Source: Rhipicephalus microplus
Taxonomy: Eukaryota; Arthropoda; Arachnida; Ixodida; Ixodidae
Direction of reading: 5' to 3'
Length of the DNA: 64,000 nucleotides
NCBI RefSeq assembly: GCF_043290135.1
Contig: NC_134700.1
Location: 160,118,053 to 160,182,052 of the forward strand
Shown here: piece by piece, positions 22,070 to 33,761 of the stretch
Layout of the letters: each line of letters begins with the position of its first letter
How positions within the stretch are numbered: the first letter of the stretch is position 1
The notes under the pieces: generated by a model
Databases searched by the model: none
The model's input: the letters and a program-made list of their open reading frames with translations, nothing else
Told to the model about the DNA's origin: nothing
Position numbers and translations under genes: made by a program

Positions 22070-22690
22070 GATATGACACCAACTTTATTACAATGATCTG
22101 TTCTAGTCAATACGTAAGAAGGGGGAAAAATCAGTGTCCCGAAGAGTTGGAATGTGATGATAGATTTTGTGGCATAAACACAGGTGTAAAAGCCTACGAG
22201 ATTAGGAAAAAGGCAGCTCGAGTGAGTTCTTCATGGCAGTGATGCTAGTATGATGACGGATGTAGAATGAAGCAAGCAGAATTGTTCTGTATTAGTTTGA
22301 GAGCATTCATTAGATTAGCTGTACTAGGGCGCCATAATGCAACAGCATATTCTAGCTTGCTACCAATTAGTACCTAGTACATTAAGAGCTTAAAGGAGAT
22401 GGGCGTGGAGGTGAAATTGCGGCAAATGTACCCAAGCATGGGTTTGCATTAGTAATGGAACCAATGTGGAGCAACCAGCTTACACATGTGGTGGTGTGTA
22501 CACCCAGATAATGATAGGGGGTGACTTGTTCGAGTAGAATGTTGTTAACTAGGTAACAGAAGATGATATTTGAGAAACACTCAAAGCTTTATATTCCGTG
22601 GCACTTAGATCTACTTGCCAGGTTGTGCACCAGTTAAAAATGGAGTCGACGTCCTTTTGAAGGTTATTGACATCGTTTAGGCTGTAATTT
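22070..22690 (-). pseudogene. CR1-like LINE, RT C-terminal part
   Basis: Minus-strand frames contain LQKDVDSIFNWCTTWQVDL near 22660-22600, a motif just after the RT catalytic block, then fragments of the thumb region with many stops. The end of this reading (near 22075) joins the text at 16219. It is the older host of Gypsy A. Sequence 5' of about 22690 is not recognised. Confidence 0.55.
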
Positions 22691-23244
22691 CACAGAAACG
22701 TACAAGGACACTGGCAATGATGAATGATTGCTAAAATTGACTGACTTATTCTTTTATTTAGATGTGGAAAATATGCTACTTTTTGAATGCCCCCTTCCAG
22801 TATTTCCATATTTCGCCTCCGCAAATACATTGTACAGTGGTGCTCCCACTCACGGAGTGAACTTCATCTGGCACTCTGGTTCTTTCAGTCTACCAATCAT
22901 TTGCCAACAACCTGTGCAGCACAAACGTTCAAAGACAGGATTTCCAGCCCTGTTTGCCTGCTCAACTGAATGCTCTCTTTTTTTTTTTCTAACACCCACA
23001 TCACTTATCTGATAGCATCACATGTACGTGCTGTCAATTGATGTTGACGACCAGTGAGGGCTGCTGGTAATTTTGTCCTTTTATGTATACTGCGAATCAA
23101 CATCAAGCAATAGCACTTGTAGCTTTTACTCGCCAAGAATGCATATATTGCTAAGATAATCAATGTTGCCGCTGCAACAAGCTCAACTGGGTAGACATAG
23201 CACTGGTTGTATTCAAATGTATGTGCCTCTAGTTAGGGTGGCAC

Positions 23245-23465
23245 TGATTTGATTTGATATCTGGTGTCTAACGTCATAAAACCACCATATCATTATGAGA
23301 AACGCCGTAGTGGAGGGCTCCAGAATTTTCTACCACCTAGGGTTTTTTAACATGCACCCAAATCTGAGCCCACGATCTTTACAGCATTTTCACCTGCATC
23401 GAAAATGCAGCCGCCGGAGCTGGAATTTTATCCCGCAACCTGCAGGTAGTTTGGGTGACACTCCA
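23245..23465 (-). repeat. SINE-like repeat with tRNA-like end
   Basis: The text 'aacgtcataaaaccaccata' followed by 'gccgtagtggagggctcc' and a degenerate 'cccgcaacctgcaggt' end matches a dispersed repeat I recall as very common in ticks. Its usual end resembles a tRNA T-arm. Here that end is degenerate. The family name is uncertain. Confidence 0.45.
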
Positions 23466-25205
23466 CTCATGAGATAGTTTTTAACTTTTGTACACTATAA
23501 ACACTAGTGTAACATATCTCATGCATAAGTTTGCTTGGAGCTAGGAAACTGATGATAACAGACTGTATAGTTTCTTTTGTGCATTGGCTAAATGTCAACG
23601 CACCACTCTGTTTTATTTTAGGGCACTTCAGCGAGGCTTCCTCAAAACGAATATTCAAATGTCAATTCATTTCAACAGTTTCAAGCATGGATATTTTATG
23701 GTAAATCAGCCTCACGATTTACACTAAACACATAATTTCATCCCCGCGTGGCTTTTACAGGAACAAGATGTGGTCTAGACTGTTTTTTTTTAGAATATCA
23801 GAACTACATTAACACCGGTCAAATTGCTATTCTACAAATGCACACCTCTTGAATTAGTCCACCTTCCATGAAAACACATCAGAAACATGGCCAGTAATAA
23901 AGAAACAAACCAAAGCAAAAAAGAACTATTACTTCAAAGAACATTGCTCATCAAAAATCAAAAATGCCAAGCACCAGCATTGAGCCAATTAACTATAAGC
24001 ACTGAAATACTCTCAATGTTTTATTCCTCTATTATATCATTAATGGAATGGCACAACAGAGGTGCTTTTCTAAGACTTCTATAGAAATTTATGATTCTGG
24101 CAGTACTGCTGGTAGCCCATGTGTACACATATTTCATGCACACCGAAGCAGAAAGCTTCTCAAACTGCAATTCAGATCGGTCAAAGTCCTCAACCAATTC
24201 TGGGTCTAAAAAACCTGTTCACACAGAGACAGCTGCGTAACAATCTACAAAAATACAGCCACATATCTTTTAAATGATGCCATAATAATAACGCTACAGG
24301 CAACATTTATTAGCCACAAAGTTTCATTTTCCTCTGCTCAAAGATGCTACTTCTCTCTCCTTGACACGAATTCTTTCAGAATTCATTTTGTGCAACAAAA
24401 TGTACAGACCCCATTAACACGAAGGAAAAAAGACTTCCACGTGTGTGGCTACTGATCGTGCTCATTGCAGTTTCACTTGAAGGGAAGCTTTGCAAAAGCT
24501 TTATTGAATGCAATAGGAAAACCTCCCACTGGGCAGTGAAAACATATGGCTGTCATTTTTCTGCTTTTGTACGTACGCCACCACCTGACTAATCAATATT
24601 TATCCTGCTGACATGTTGTAGATCACCATAGCTTTGTTGCTCAAACAGAGGGAAAAAGACTGCAATGGAGAACCTGCTTGCCTCCTGAACTTGTCGGTTT
24701 CCAAAGCAACCACCACTGTCTTGTGGACCAAAAATGATTATCAAAGCATTTCATTTATGATGCATGCATTGATTTCAGTTTTGGTCAAAATGTTTGAGGA
24801 AACTTGGAGCCTCAAGTTTCCACATCCTAGTGCTTCTTCAGTTGGTCTATCTTTACTAATTTTCTGAGACTGATGATTATTTTCTTTTTGTCGTACTTCC
24901 AGAGCTTTACGCCACCATACACTGCTAAAGAGTGCAAGTGAAGAACCCCAAGGAAGACAGCGAGTTCAATAAGCACAGAAATTTACAGCTTCTCATACCG
25001 GTTTCATTACTGTGCAGGGTTGAACATTTCATTTCAATACGATTTCCATCACAACATTTCACCACAGTAGAAAGTACGGATGTGAAAGCAATAAAATGTG
25101 CCCAGAGAATTTACATGGGTTGCTCTCGTGACTCAACAGCCCACATTCCGTTCAAAACTACTACAGCTGGATTGTCCCAGTGTACCTGCGCATGAGAGTG
25201 CTTAC
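23466..25205. other. Intronic AT-rich sequence, no gene seen
   Basis: It lies within intron 2 of the MATH-BTB gene. Only short meaningless frames are present, and no repeat is recognised. Confidence 0.5.
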
Positions 25206-25697
25206 CTGCTCTTGGGACTCCTTGGTGGGATGCGAGAACATGGCGCCAAACACAGGCGATGAAAGCATCAAGACATCGCGATGGGCATACAGGTTCCGCT
25301 GCTGCACCGTCAGCTGCACGTTGCCAAAGCTCTTGTCCTCCAGCAGGCCCGCCAAGTTCTTGAGTAGCGGGCTGACAGGGATGTCCGTGCGCTTGATGGG
25401 CGTGTTGGTGCTGTCTGCGAGGAACTCCACCTCGAACAGAATGCTCAGGGCATCGCCGTGGATGCACTTATTCTCGCGGTTGTAGAGAAACGCCTTGCAG
25501 AGCTCAATGCCCAGGTAGTTTGTGCTGCCCCGGTAGAGCGTATGGAAGCCGTTGTGGAAGTATCGCTGCACGGGCCGTCCCGCCTCGCCGAGAAGCGTCA
25601 GCGTGTACACACAGTTGCGCCCCTGCATCCCATGGAAGGGCACCACACAGATGGATGCATAGTCCTTTGTCAGATCCAACCGAAGCTTGAGGCGCAC
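25206..25697 (-). CDS. SPOP-like MATH-BTB protein, exon 2 (MATH body and BTB N-terminus)
   Basis: The acceptor is ttgtttccag (AG at 25699-25698) and the donor is CAG|GTAAG (GT at 25205-25204). Both edges are phase 0 and the exon encodes 164 residues. Residues 1-95 continue the MATH domain (VRLKLRLDLTKDYASI onward, with YLGIELCKAFLY and ILFEVEFL). From about residue 110, LLEDKSFGNVQLTVQ and the block ending SSPVFGAMFSH are the N-terminal half of the BTB dimerisation domain. Positions that form the aromatic substrate groove in human SPOP appear only partly conserved by eye, so the client range may differ. It joins to exon 3 across a 9.7 kb intron that holds a LINE and Gypsy A. Confidence 0.9.
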
Positions 25698-27854
25698 CTG
25701 GAAACAATGAGCCAAGGTTTTCAAATTTACATGACACACTAACACCCAAAAAACAGCTTGACATCTATTAGCCTATATGCACAAGTATCACACTAACTGC
25801 AGGCATATGCCAAAGCTACGAAAGTTTGCCCGTGAGCACCTCTGTGTGTACAAAGATACAGTGAAACACGTTAGCCTCACTCACTAAATCTTCACCAGCT
25901 TGAAGAAAAATTAAGTGCCTCCAGCAGACAGACCTCAGATGAAGGTCACAACATCGAGGTCCTTGCAGCCAAATTCACGTGTTTATGTGGACCACTGCAA
26001 CACCCTAAATTCAGCAGTACGACCCATAATCGTGTTCCTCTCTGCACAATGCAAAGCAAAGCAACCATCTTGGTGAAGCTATCTCATGAAAGCTATGTCA
26101 AGTCCTTAGAATGTGATCATCATGATCCCTACCATGACCCTTCATTCATTTCTGTTTATTTGAGGACAAAAAGGTCTCCCAACAATCTCCAATTATTCTG
26201 GTCTTGCATGAGTGGATTCCATTTTACACCTGTAAACATTTACATTTTGTCCCACCACTGAACTCTCTGCCATCCATGACTGCACTTCCTGTCTTTCGGC
26301 ACCTATTCCGTAAATCTGGGATCATCAACTATCTACACTACGCATTGCATGGATTACCAAGCTCAATTTTTTTCTCCATGTAAACAATACGAATTACACT
26401 TGCTTGCTCTAAAATGCAGCAGTCCTCCTGTCAATGTTGAACCTCACATTACTCACTCCATTATCCACTGAGCAATCCTTAAAGGGCCCTACAACACTTT
26501 GTCATCTTATCCTCCACAAAGAATCTCGCTGCTTGAGCCTACAATTTCTGAAATCGACTGCTGTGTAAATGCTTCGAATGTGTCAAGTACAACTGTAGTT
26601 GCAGGATTTTGTCGCGGGATCCGAACAATTTTTTTTTTCTCTTCTTTCATCCCAACAAGAAGTGTGAGACCTACGTAGGGAGGGGTGGAACAAAGACAAG
26701 AAAGTACTTCAGCATGTCATGACCTTGAGCATTTTCCCACTCTTCCACTGTGCTTTCATACTTCTAGTATAATTATCCTCTTCAGATGTTAATTATGATC
26801 CACTGTCTACAAATGTGTCAAATTTGCATGGCATGATTTTAAGGCACTCAGCATTGCATTCCAAAAAGACGAAGGAATGTCTTGTTTTCTGTAAGTTTCA
26901 GTAATTAATTAGCATGGAATCAAGTATCTAATTATTATTTATTCAATCAGCATCAATTCTTGCACAAAAAGAATGATTTAGGGCAGAATGCAAGCACAGT
27001 TTTTTTTTTGCATTCATTTTAAGCGAAGAAAAAAAGTACTCGTGACATGGGTCCTAGAACACGGCATGTCAACTGGTCATCGAACATGGTCGTGTCACCA
27101 GCTAAGTGATCCGCCGCAGCATTACGTAGCATAAATAAGCTAAATTATCGATGTTTGTCCACTCAGGAAGCCTGCACAAATGAGCACACCACGTTTCAAG
27201 CCATTTGAATAAACACATGGTGCATGACGTGCCTCTAAATTTGATGAGTGCAATTTTAAACTTGCTGCAGAAGGGGATAATGAAGAGCATGCTTCCTGCC
27301 CTGGCCGTTACGCTGTAGTTGCTAAGGTTACAATGCAACACTTCAAGCACTATAGTATGTAAAAAGCTGTGTTTTGCATTGGAATGTATTGTCATAATAA
27401 GGGTTCAGTACAAGACAAGAGACTAACTAGGGCATCTTTTGCATTTCGAATAGCATAGTTGTAGATATGAACCAGGAGAAAAAACATCGAAGCGTTGTTG
27501 TGGCGCCTCAGATATGCGCAATAATTACTTTTAATTGACAATCGCACAACCATAAATGCTAAACCTTGAGCAATATTGGTGGGCGCTGCCGATGGGGTGG
27601 GCCGTTTGATGCCGTTTCAGGTATCGTTAGGGAGGACAAACAGACAAATGTACAGACAGACAGACCAAAATTTTTTCTTTAAAAAATATAAGCAGGCTGC
27701 TGATTGACATGGAAATACCAGGACTGTATCAGTAACCTCTGAAATTACATGATGTATGGCAAGCAGTCTGGCAATGCACTCAAGCACCTCCACCTGGAGA
27801 TGTCTCTGCTCCACAGGCAGAGTGCAACTACTACATGGTATGTCACGGTCACAG
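25698..27854. other. Intronic sequence with one small dispersed repeat
   Basis: This is intron 1 of the MATH-BTB gene. Near 26478-26520 'aaagggccctacaacacttt' resembles 'aaaggggccctgcaacattt' near 63105, so a dispersed repeat family is represented at both places. The rest is AT-rich and unassigned. Confidence 0.4.
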
Positions 27855-29340
27855 TGTAAGATACCAAACACTTAAGGTGGGGACACTCGCGAGACACAAT
27901 GGACCAGATAAAGTAACAGCGACGCGCGTTCGTCGGACCGCTGCCGTCAGCGTGCCTATCGACAAGTAGATGCAACTTGAAGACAAAGTGAAGCGTTGCG
28001 AACCAACCTTCGTGAGAGAATCAAATAGCACAGTAGCGTTGTTCGTGCCAAAGAGTAAAAATAGATTACCGTTGTCTGCAAGCATAACGGGGGCTTTAGT
28101 CACGTGGAGAATACGATCTACATGTCTTTCTATGGAACGCATGCCGATATTTGAAGTGGTTCTCGCACGTCCTGTGAACTTAATACTGCTTGGGGTGTAA
28201 CAGATACGCGAATAACTGACATGCTTTTCAAAATTTTGTATCAAGCTGTTCTTTATTTGAATGCCTTAGTTTTCGTGCACTCGCTGATGGTATGTAGGAC
28301 ACTCGTACCAGCAAGCTGGATCTGCTAAGCGCGAACGACGTGGGCGGATGCACATTCTTTTGATGACGAGCAAAGCAGAACTTGAATAAAACCCCGTGAC
28401 TGCTCATAAAAAGAAAAGCAACGACTTGGATACCTCAACCAATTTGTTGGAGTGTATTACATAGATTACATAGTTGCACCAAATTCTATTTTCACGGCTC
28501 TAATGATAACTATACGGTGAAAAGTTCATGACTGTGTGATTACCCCCTGGGAGACAAGTTTACAGGAGACCCTGTGCCTATCTTCTCGCTGATTTTACCA
28601 TCCCTTCTTACCGTGCACGGAATGAGCATTACAGTATTTTTCTTTTTTGCATTAAACAATCAGCTGACCTTTTTAGGAATGCCACTGGAAGCTTGCTCAC
28701 AAAAAGCAGTGAATGCACAGTGTAATAAAGTGGGGAGTTTTAGAATAGGGATAGTGTAATAGGGAGTTTTAGAATAACTTTTGCAGGTGCTGCGGCACCA
28801 TATGAGTTTTAGAATAACATTTGCCCCTCCTAGGGAACAATGTAGGGACTTCAGCTGGTCTGCAAATTCAAATGCAAGGAAACTTCAGATAGCCTCGACA
28901 CCAACACTTCGCAGGCCTCACGGGCCCTGATCGCTGCACGCTATTTCGGATTTTCTGCGGGCGGGCAGCGAACGCGAACGGGGGCTCACGTACGACGCAT
29001 GCGTAGTGGTAGTGACCGCACCGCAAGGGCTCACGGTGCTCTATTCTAAAGCTCCCTATCACTTCATGAAACGCGCCAAAGGCACGCTAGTGACTAAAGC
29101 GGCCGAATGATTTTTTTTTTCCTTGCGAGTGAAAAACACGACACTTTCGGAACGCCGGCGTTGCCACCAGCCTTACCGGTTGCTATAGCAACAGCGCGTG
29201 AATTTTTTCCTTCTATTTTTGAGTTGCGCTGGCTTGCAGCAGCGGTCCGACGGACGTGCGTCTCTGTTACTTTATTTGGCAAGTCGCGTCCCACTAGAAA
29301 GCCAAGTGTCCCCACCTAAAGTGTTTGTATCATACACCAT
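27855..29340. mobile_element. Element bounded by about 95 bp inverted repeats
   Basis: 27855-27951 matches the reverse complement of 29242-29340, including AAACACTT(a/t)AGGTGGGGACAC and AAAGTAACAG(c/a)GACGC blocks. No transposase is recognisable between the arms. A minus-strand frame at 27849-28244 (131 codons) overlaps the left arm but has no known domain. A second, smaller inverted pair (28735-29055) is nested inside. It looks like a non-autonomous DNA transposon. Confidence 0.55.
28735..29055. mobile_element. Nested MITE with GGGAGTTTTAGAATA ends
   Basis: GGGAGTTTTAGAATA at about 28735-28749 pairs with TATTCTAAAGCTCCC at 29041-29055, one mismatch. Two extra copies of GAGTTTTAGAATAAC lie just inside the left end. 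There is no coding capacity. Confidence 0.55.
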
Positions 29341-29962
29341 GATCACGGTCTAACTGGGCTTTAAATCTCCTATCCTGCTAATCCACGGTCCAAAGTTGCC
29401 ATTCTTCGCGTCTGGTCTTAAAGAGGAATGCAAGATAAGTGAAGTGCAGCATAAGCCACTGTCGGTGCCTGCTAGGCAATGTAACACTTATGGAACAGTT
29501 CACAGTTGCGCAGTGCAGAGCAAGTTCTTTAGCAGTTGATTTACGCGCCTCTTTTCTCGCAACAATATGTGAGCTCCTTCTGTAAAAAAAAAAAATTACT
29601 TGACCTTTGAGTATTTCAGTTTCGGGCCAGCATGGCCGAAAGGTAGAAAAATGCTTGCGACTGTGAAGGGTTAAAGGGGGACAACAGGCTAGGGCATAAT
29701 AATGCTGTAGAAAATCGAGCCTCTCGTAGAAAAAGGGGGTTTATTTTCAATAAACCACAGCCAGACTCTGTGGGTTACGGCTGCAGCACGTGAATCCGAA
29801 GGCCAGCTCTACTCGTCTTCTTCAACGTCGATCCTTTTTCATCAAATGCATCATCTTTTCTCTTCAAAGCTTGAGTAGAGTTGTGACAAGTGATTGAACT
29901 ACAGACAATGACCAGCACCTAAATCCTATTCACCAATAGCCAAGCATGAAAGTGCCAAGTTG

Positions 29963-30486
29963 TGTGGGGTCTAGAGGCGGTAATCGCCACCACGCTCTTG
30001 GAGTGAACGAACACAGCAGATGCGGTCGGAACAAACCAAACACATATTTATTTGATTGACGATATCGTCAGCCGAACTTTTATAACATCAGCTGTGATCC
30101 ACACGCTAAATGACCTTATACATTATTACACAACACTCAACATAACAAAGGCAAGGCAAGGCGCCAACGCCCGACTCACCACAGTGGCCCCCGGCAGACG
30201 GCTTGCGGTGCCGTGCACGGAGGACACACCGCGAGAGAGAACCGTTCGCGCCAAATGCCACCAGAGAAAGAAACCAGTTTGTTTCTTGCACGCCGCCACC
30301 AAGGCGTGCCGCCAGTAATCGCCACCGGCGCTGATATCTAACCATGATGATGATAGTGGTGATCAACGCCCGCGAACACAACGCCACCTACCGCTCAATA
30401 GTTGTGACCCCAAAATACGGCTTCTGTGCGAAACAGGTGCGCCTCGCGATGCAAACAACTTCAAAGGGGGTGTCAGCACCCTCACA
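29963..30486 (-). repeat. Gypsy B 3' LTR
   Basis: It starts TGTGGGGTCTAGAGG and ends CACCCTCACA. It aligns along its length to 41949-42490, with many substitutions, which points to an old insertion. Confidence 0.8.
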
Positions 30487-31012
30487 TTTTTTTAACCTTA
30501 ATTCAAACCATATCCCGAAAAGAAAAACACAAAAGAAATCAGCTACACAAGCTCTAACAAAAAATTACAACTCATGCCCCTACATAATGTCCATGCACCA
30601 CGACACCGCCTCCAGTCGACAGTGCTGCACTGTACGGCTCGACGACTTCACCTCAGTCCCGGTCCCGCAACAACGTTGCCGTCGGCGCAATGAAGCATCA
30701 CTTGCGCCGACACATCTTCCGGTTGTGACCAGCACCCACATGCACCGGACTGCAGGGAGTTGCGCAGGTCCCAGGCATGTCCATCACCCGATGTCATGAC
30801 CGCATTCCTGGCCAGAGGCGAAGACGATGTGCAGAAAACAGCCAGCCGTCGATTACGTAATTACCGCTGCAAACATTCCAAAACACTCGACAGCACAATG
30901 CAGTAGGGCAGAGGGAAGGGAGCTTCGGGCTCCTCGTCCACGTGGTATGATGGTCAGTACTGCTAACCAATACATCGGCAGCGGTTGAAACGTCTAGCTA
31001 AAACAACAAAGG
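30487..31012. other. Gypsy B interior, no coding text recognised
   Basis: This lies between the 3' LTR and the truncated RT. It is where RNase H and integrase should be, but neither is found. Confidence 0.5.
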
Positions 31013-31484
31013 TCACTTTTCCCAACTCATGCAGCGCAAGATAAAAAAAATTAAGGAAAGAGGGTACGCGTCCTTTTTCGTGATCTCATTCAGCCTACGG
31101 TAGTCTACACAAAGGCGATACGTATCATCTGTCTTTGGAACTAGAACTACGGGAAACCCATGGGTTGTTTGACCTCTCGAATGCGGCTGTGTCGATGAGT
31201 TCGTACAAGGCGGCGTCATGTGCTTTCCGCGTAGCCAAGCTGATCGGTCGGGGATCGCAATTCCAAAGTCGTACATCACCCATGTCAATTCCGTGCTTGA
31301 CAGGTGCAGTGTGGCCGGGGCGGTCAGTGAACATCATGTCATACTCGTACAACAGCGACGACAGCTGCGCTCTGCCTCTACCAAAAGCGGGTGCACTGAC
31401 CTTCCCTGCAGCACAGCACATTGTTTCGGTGGAGTGGTTACTCGGTTTTTCAGCGCACTTTTCTCCAAGCATACCCGCGTCTCT
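31013..31484 (-). pseudogene. Gypsy B RT N-terminal fragment
   Basis: Minus-strand text in two frames reads LSSLLYEYDMMFTDRPGHT, then HGFPVVLVPKTDDTYRLCVD and YRRLNEITKKDAYPL. These are the start and second block of a Gypsy RT. A frameshift lies near 31160. The text ends abruptly after KKDAYPL, before the catalytic palm. Upstream it is cut at 31485-31488 by Gypsy M. Confidence 0.75.
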
Positions 31485-31488
31485 CCCT

Positions 31489-31714
31489 TGTTACGTATTC
31501 GACGGCTGAACAACCGACGGGTGCCGAGGAAAGACGACGCAAGCAGTTCCAGAAAGACAATCCCGTTTTATTCACTCAGCGACGCGCTTTTTATGCGCTG
31601 TCGAACCAATCAGAGGGTGGCAAAAACAAAGCACGAGGAGCCGATATCGCGGCAAGCAGGCAAGCTTATCAGAAAGCCTAACGAAAGAGCATGGCAAGCT
31701 TGGTGAACGTTACA
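31489..31714 (-). repeat. Gypsy M 3' LTR
   Basis: 226 bp, TGTTAC at one end and GTTACA at the other. It matches 39965-40190 with limited substitutions. Confidence 0.9.
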
Positions 31715-32308
31715 ACTCGGCCAAAGCTACCCATGTCGGAAGGCGTTCAAGAGGATGACTCTTCTTGAAGGACTGAAGGTAGGAACAGGTGGTCAACATT
31801 CGAGGCAAGTTTGTCCAAGCAAGCACTGACCGCACGTTTCACACGTCCACATTGTCCTTGTGCTTGACACGGGTGAAGACGGCGGGATGCATGGCGGCAC
31901 ATGCGGACACGTTGTGGTTGGCACCCGCACAGTGGACAATGATGGCATTTGGGTGTCCTCAGGCATTAACAAGCCCGTAGAGTTTTTGGGGCTCCCAGGA
32001 GGAGCAACGATGAGAACGGGCTTTGGTTGCCGACTGGTGCTCGGATGCCACGCATGTAGCAAGAAGGAGCTGGCAGAAGACACCTGGCGCAGGGTTGGAC
32101 TCGTCAGACGGCATGAAAGGATCTGAAACAGCATAGTGAACAAGCGGCAGGAGCGCAGTAACTACGTCAGGAGCAACCTGACACCCAAGTTTGGGTAAGC
32201 CCAACTGTTGCATTCACCGGGAGCAGATAACACGAAACCAAAACTACAATGGAAAAGCCTACGCCGAAAGGCACGCACACACAATGGGAAGGAGAAAAAA
32301 GAGAAACA
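31715..32308 (-). other. Gypsy M region between pol stop and 3' LTR
   Basis: About 590 bp. The minus-strand frames 31793-32143 and 31959-32213 are open but have no domain I recognise; one ends in a short Cys-rich stretch (TCETCGQCLLGQTCLEC). It may be an accessory reading frame or untranslated sequence. Confidence 0.35.
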
Positions 32309-33753
32309 CTAGGGAGTGCGGCTGAGGCAGTCAGCATTTGCATGGTGTTTGCCTTTCTTGTGCCGCACTGTGAAATCAAATTGTTGGAGTGCGAGGCTCC
32401 ACCTCATCAAGCGGCCATTTTTGTTTGACATCTGGTTGAGCCACACCAAAGGGGAGTGATCGGTTTCGAAAACAAAGGAAGACCCTTTCAGATAACACGA
32501 GAGCTTTTCGAGGGCCCACACCAAGCAGGCACATTCTTTTTCCGTTGGGCTGTATGCCTGCTCACGGGACGTGAGCTTTCTACTCGCGTAGATCACAGGG
32601 TGTTCCTCGTCTTTTTCGTTCACTTGACTTAGAACGACGCCCATCTCGCGATCACTGGCGTCACACTGAACTAGGAAAGGGAGGGAGTAGTCTGGTGCCG
32701 CGAGAACCGGTTGGATGACAAGAATATTTTTAATCTCGACAAACGCTGCCTTTCGAGCTGTATCCCAACGCACTGTAGTTTGTTCGGTCTTGCGGAGAGC
32801 GTCTGTGAAGGGACTAGCCAAGTTTGCGAAGTTAGGAATATAAGTTCTGTAGTATTCAGCTAAACCCAAAAATGAACGCATGTCGGTCTTTGTTTTGGGC
32901 AAAGGAAAGCTAGTGATCGCGTCAACTTTTAGTTCGGAAGGACGTCGCTTCCCTTGGCCAACAACATGCCCCAAGTAGTGGACGTGGGTGTTTGCAAGAC
33001 GACATTTAGTCATTTTCAGAGTGAAGCCTGCTTTACGTAGTCGAAGGAAAACCGCCTGTAAATGTTCAAAATGCTGTTGCCAAGTGTTCGAGAATACCGC
33101 GGTGCCATCGAGGTAGGGAACAGCAAATGACTCTGTGCCTGCGAGCACCTGATTCATTAGTTTTGAAAATACACACAGTGCGTTTTTGAGACCAAAAGTC
33201 AGCACAAGTGGGCGATATGTGCCTGTCGGAGTCATGAAAGTGGCTAGCTGGTTGGCGTTTTCCGTGAGTGGCACTTGCCAGAAGCCGCGGACTAGATCCA
33301 ACGTGGAAACATACTGTGCTGCGGAAACTCTTTCGATCAAGGCTTCGACATTAGGAATGGGAAACAACTTGGTCTTTGTAATCGCATTCAATTTTCGATA
33401 ATCAATGCATGCTCGGGGTTCCTTGCCAGGACTTTCTACGATAAACATCGGTGACACGTATTCGCTCTCCCCCGGCATGATTAGACACAGGGCCAACATG
33501 TTTTGAACGCAATCGTTCAACAGCTTCTCATGACGGGGTGAAAATCTGTGCATCCTGATTCGGAAGGGTTGGTCAGATGTCAACTCGATGTCGTGTTCGA
33601 CAAGGTTTGTTCTGCCGGGGTGGGGGCTCAACAAATCGCTAAAGTTGCTGATAAGCATTTTCAACTGCTTTCTTTGTTCGACTGTTAAAGAGGCTTGTGT
33701 AGCTACAGACTCAAACATGTCTTCAGTTGACGGGGAAGAACAAGGGGTCGGCA
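32309..33753 (-). pseudogene. Gypsy M reverse transcriptase and RNase H
   Basis: One open frame of about 480 codons. The RT blocks are in order: RACIDYRKLNAITKTKLFP, VSTLDLVRGFWQVPL, LTFGLKNALCVFSKLM and the palm FAVPYLDGTAVFS. The last should read YLDD, so the second catalytic Asp is Gly (codon ggc). The thumb has YLGHVVGQGKRRPS. The RNase H has LVQCDASDREMGVVLSQ, with Asp present, and ends HHANADCLSRTP with a normal stop. The frame is otherwise undamaged. The frame upstream continues into the integrase once the Mutator-like insertion is set aside. The palm change alone should make it inactive. Confidence 0.9.
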
Positions 33754-33761
33754 CTTGAGGG

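Noticed and set aside
29620..29690. Possible tRNA gene
   Set aside because: Some tRNA-like words are present, but no clover-leaf stems can be paired.
31013..31484. Second RT of Gypsy M
   Set aside because: It lies outside the Gypsy M LTR and its CCCT duplication, and it differs from the Gypsy M RT. It belongs to Gypsy B.
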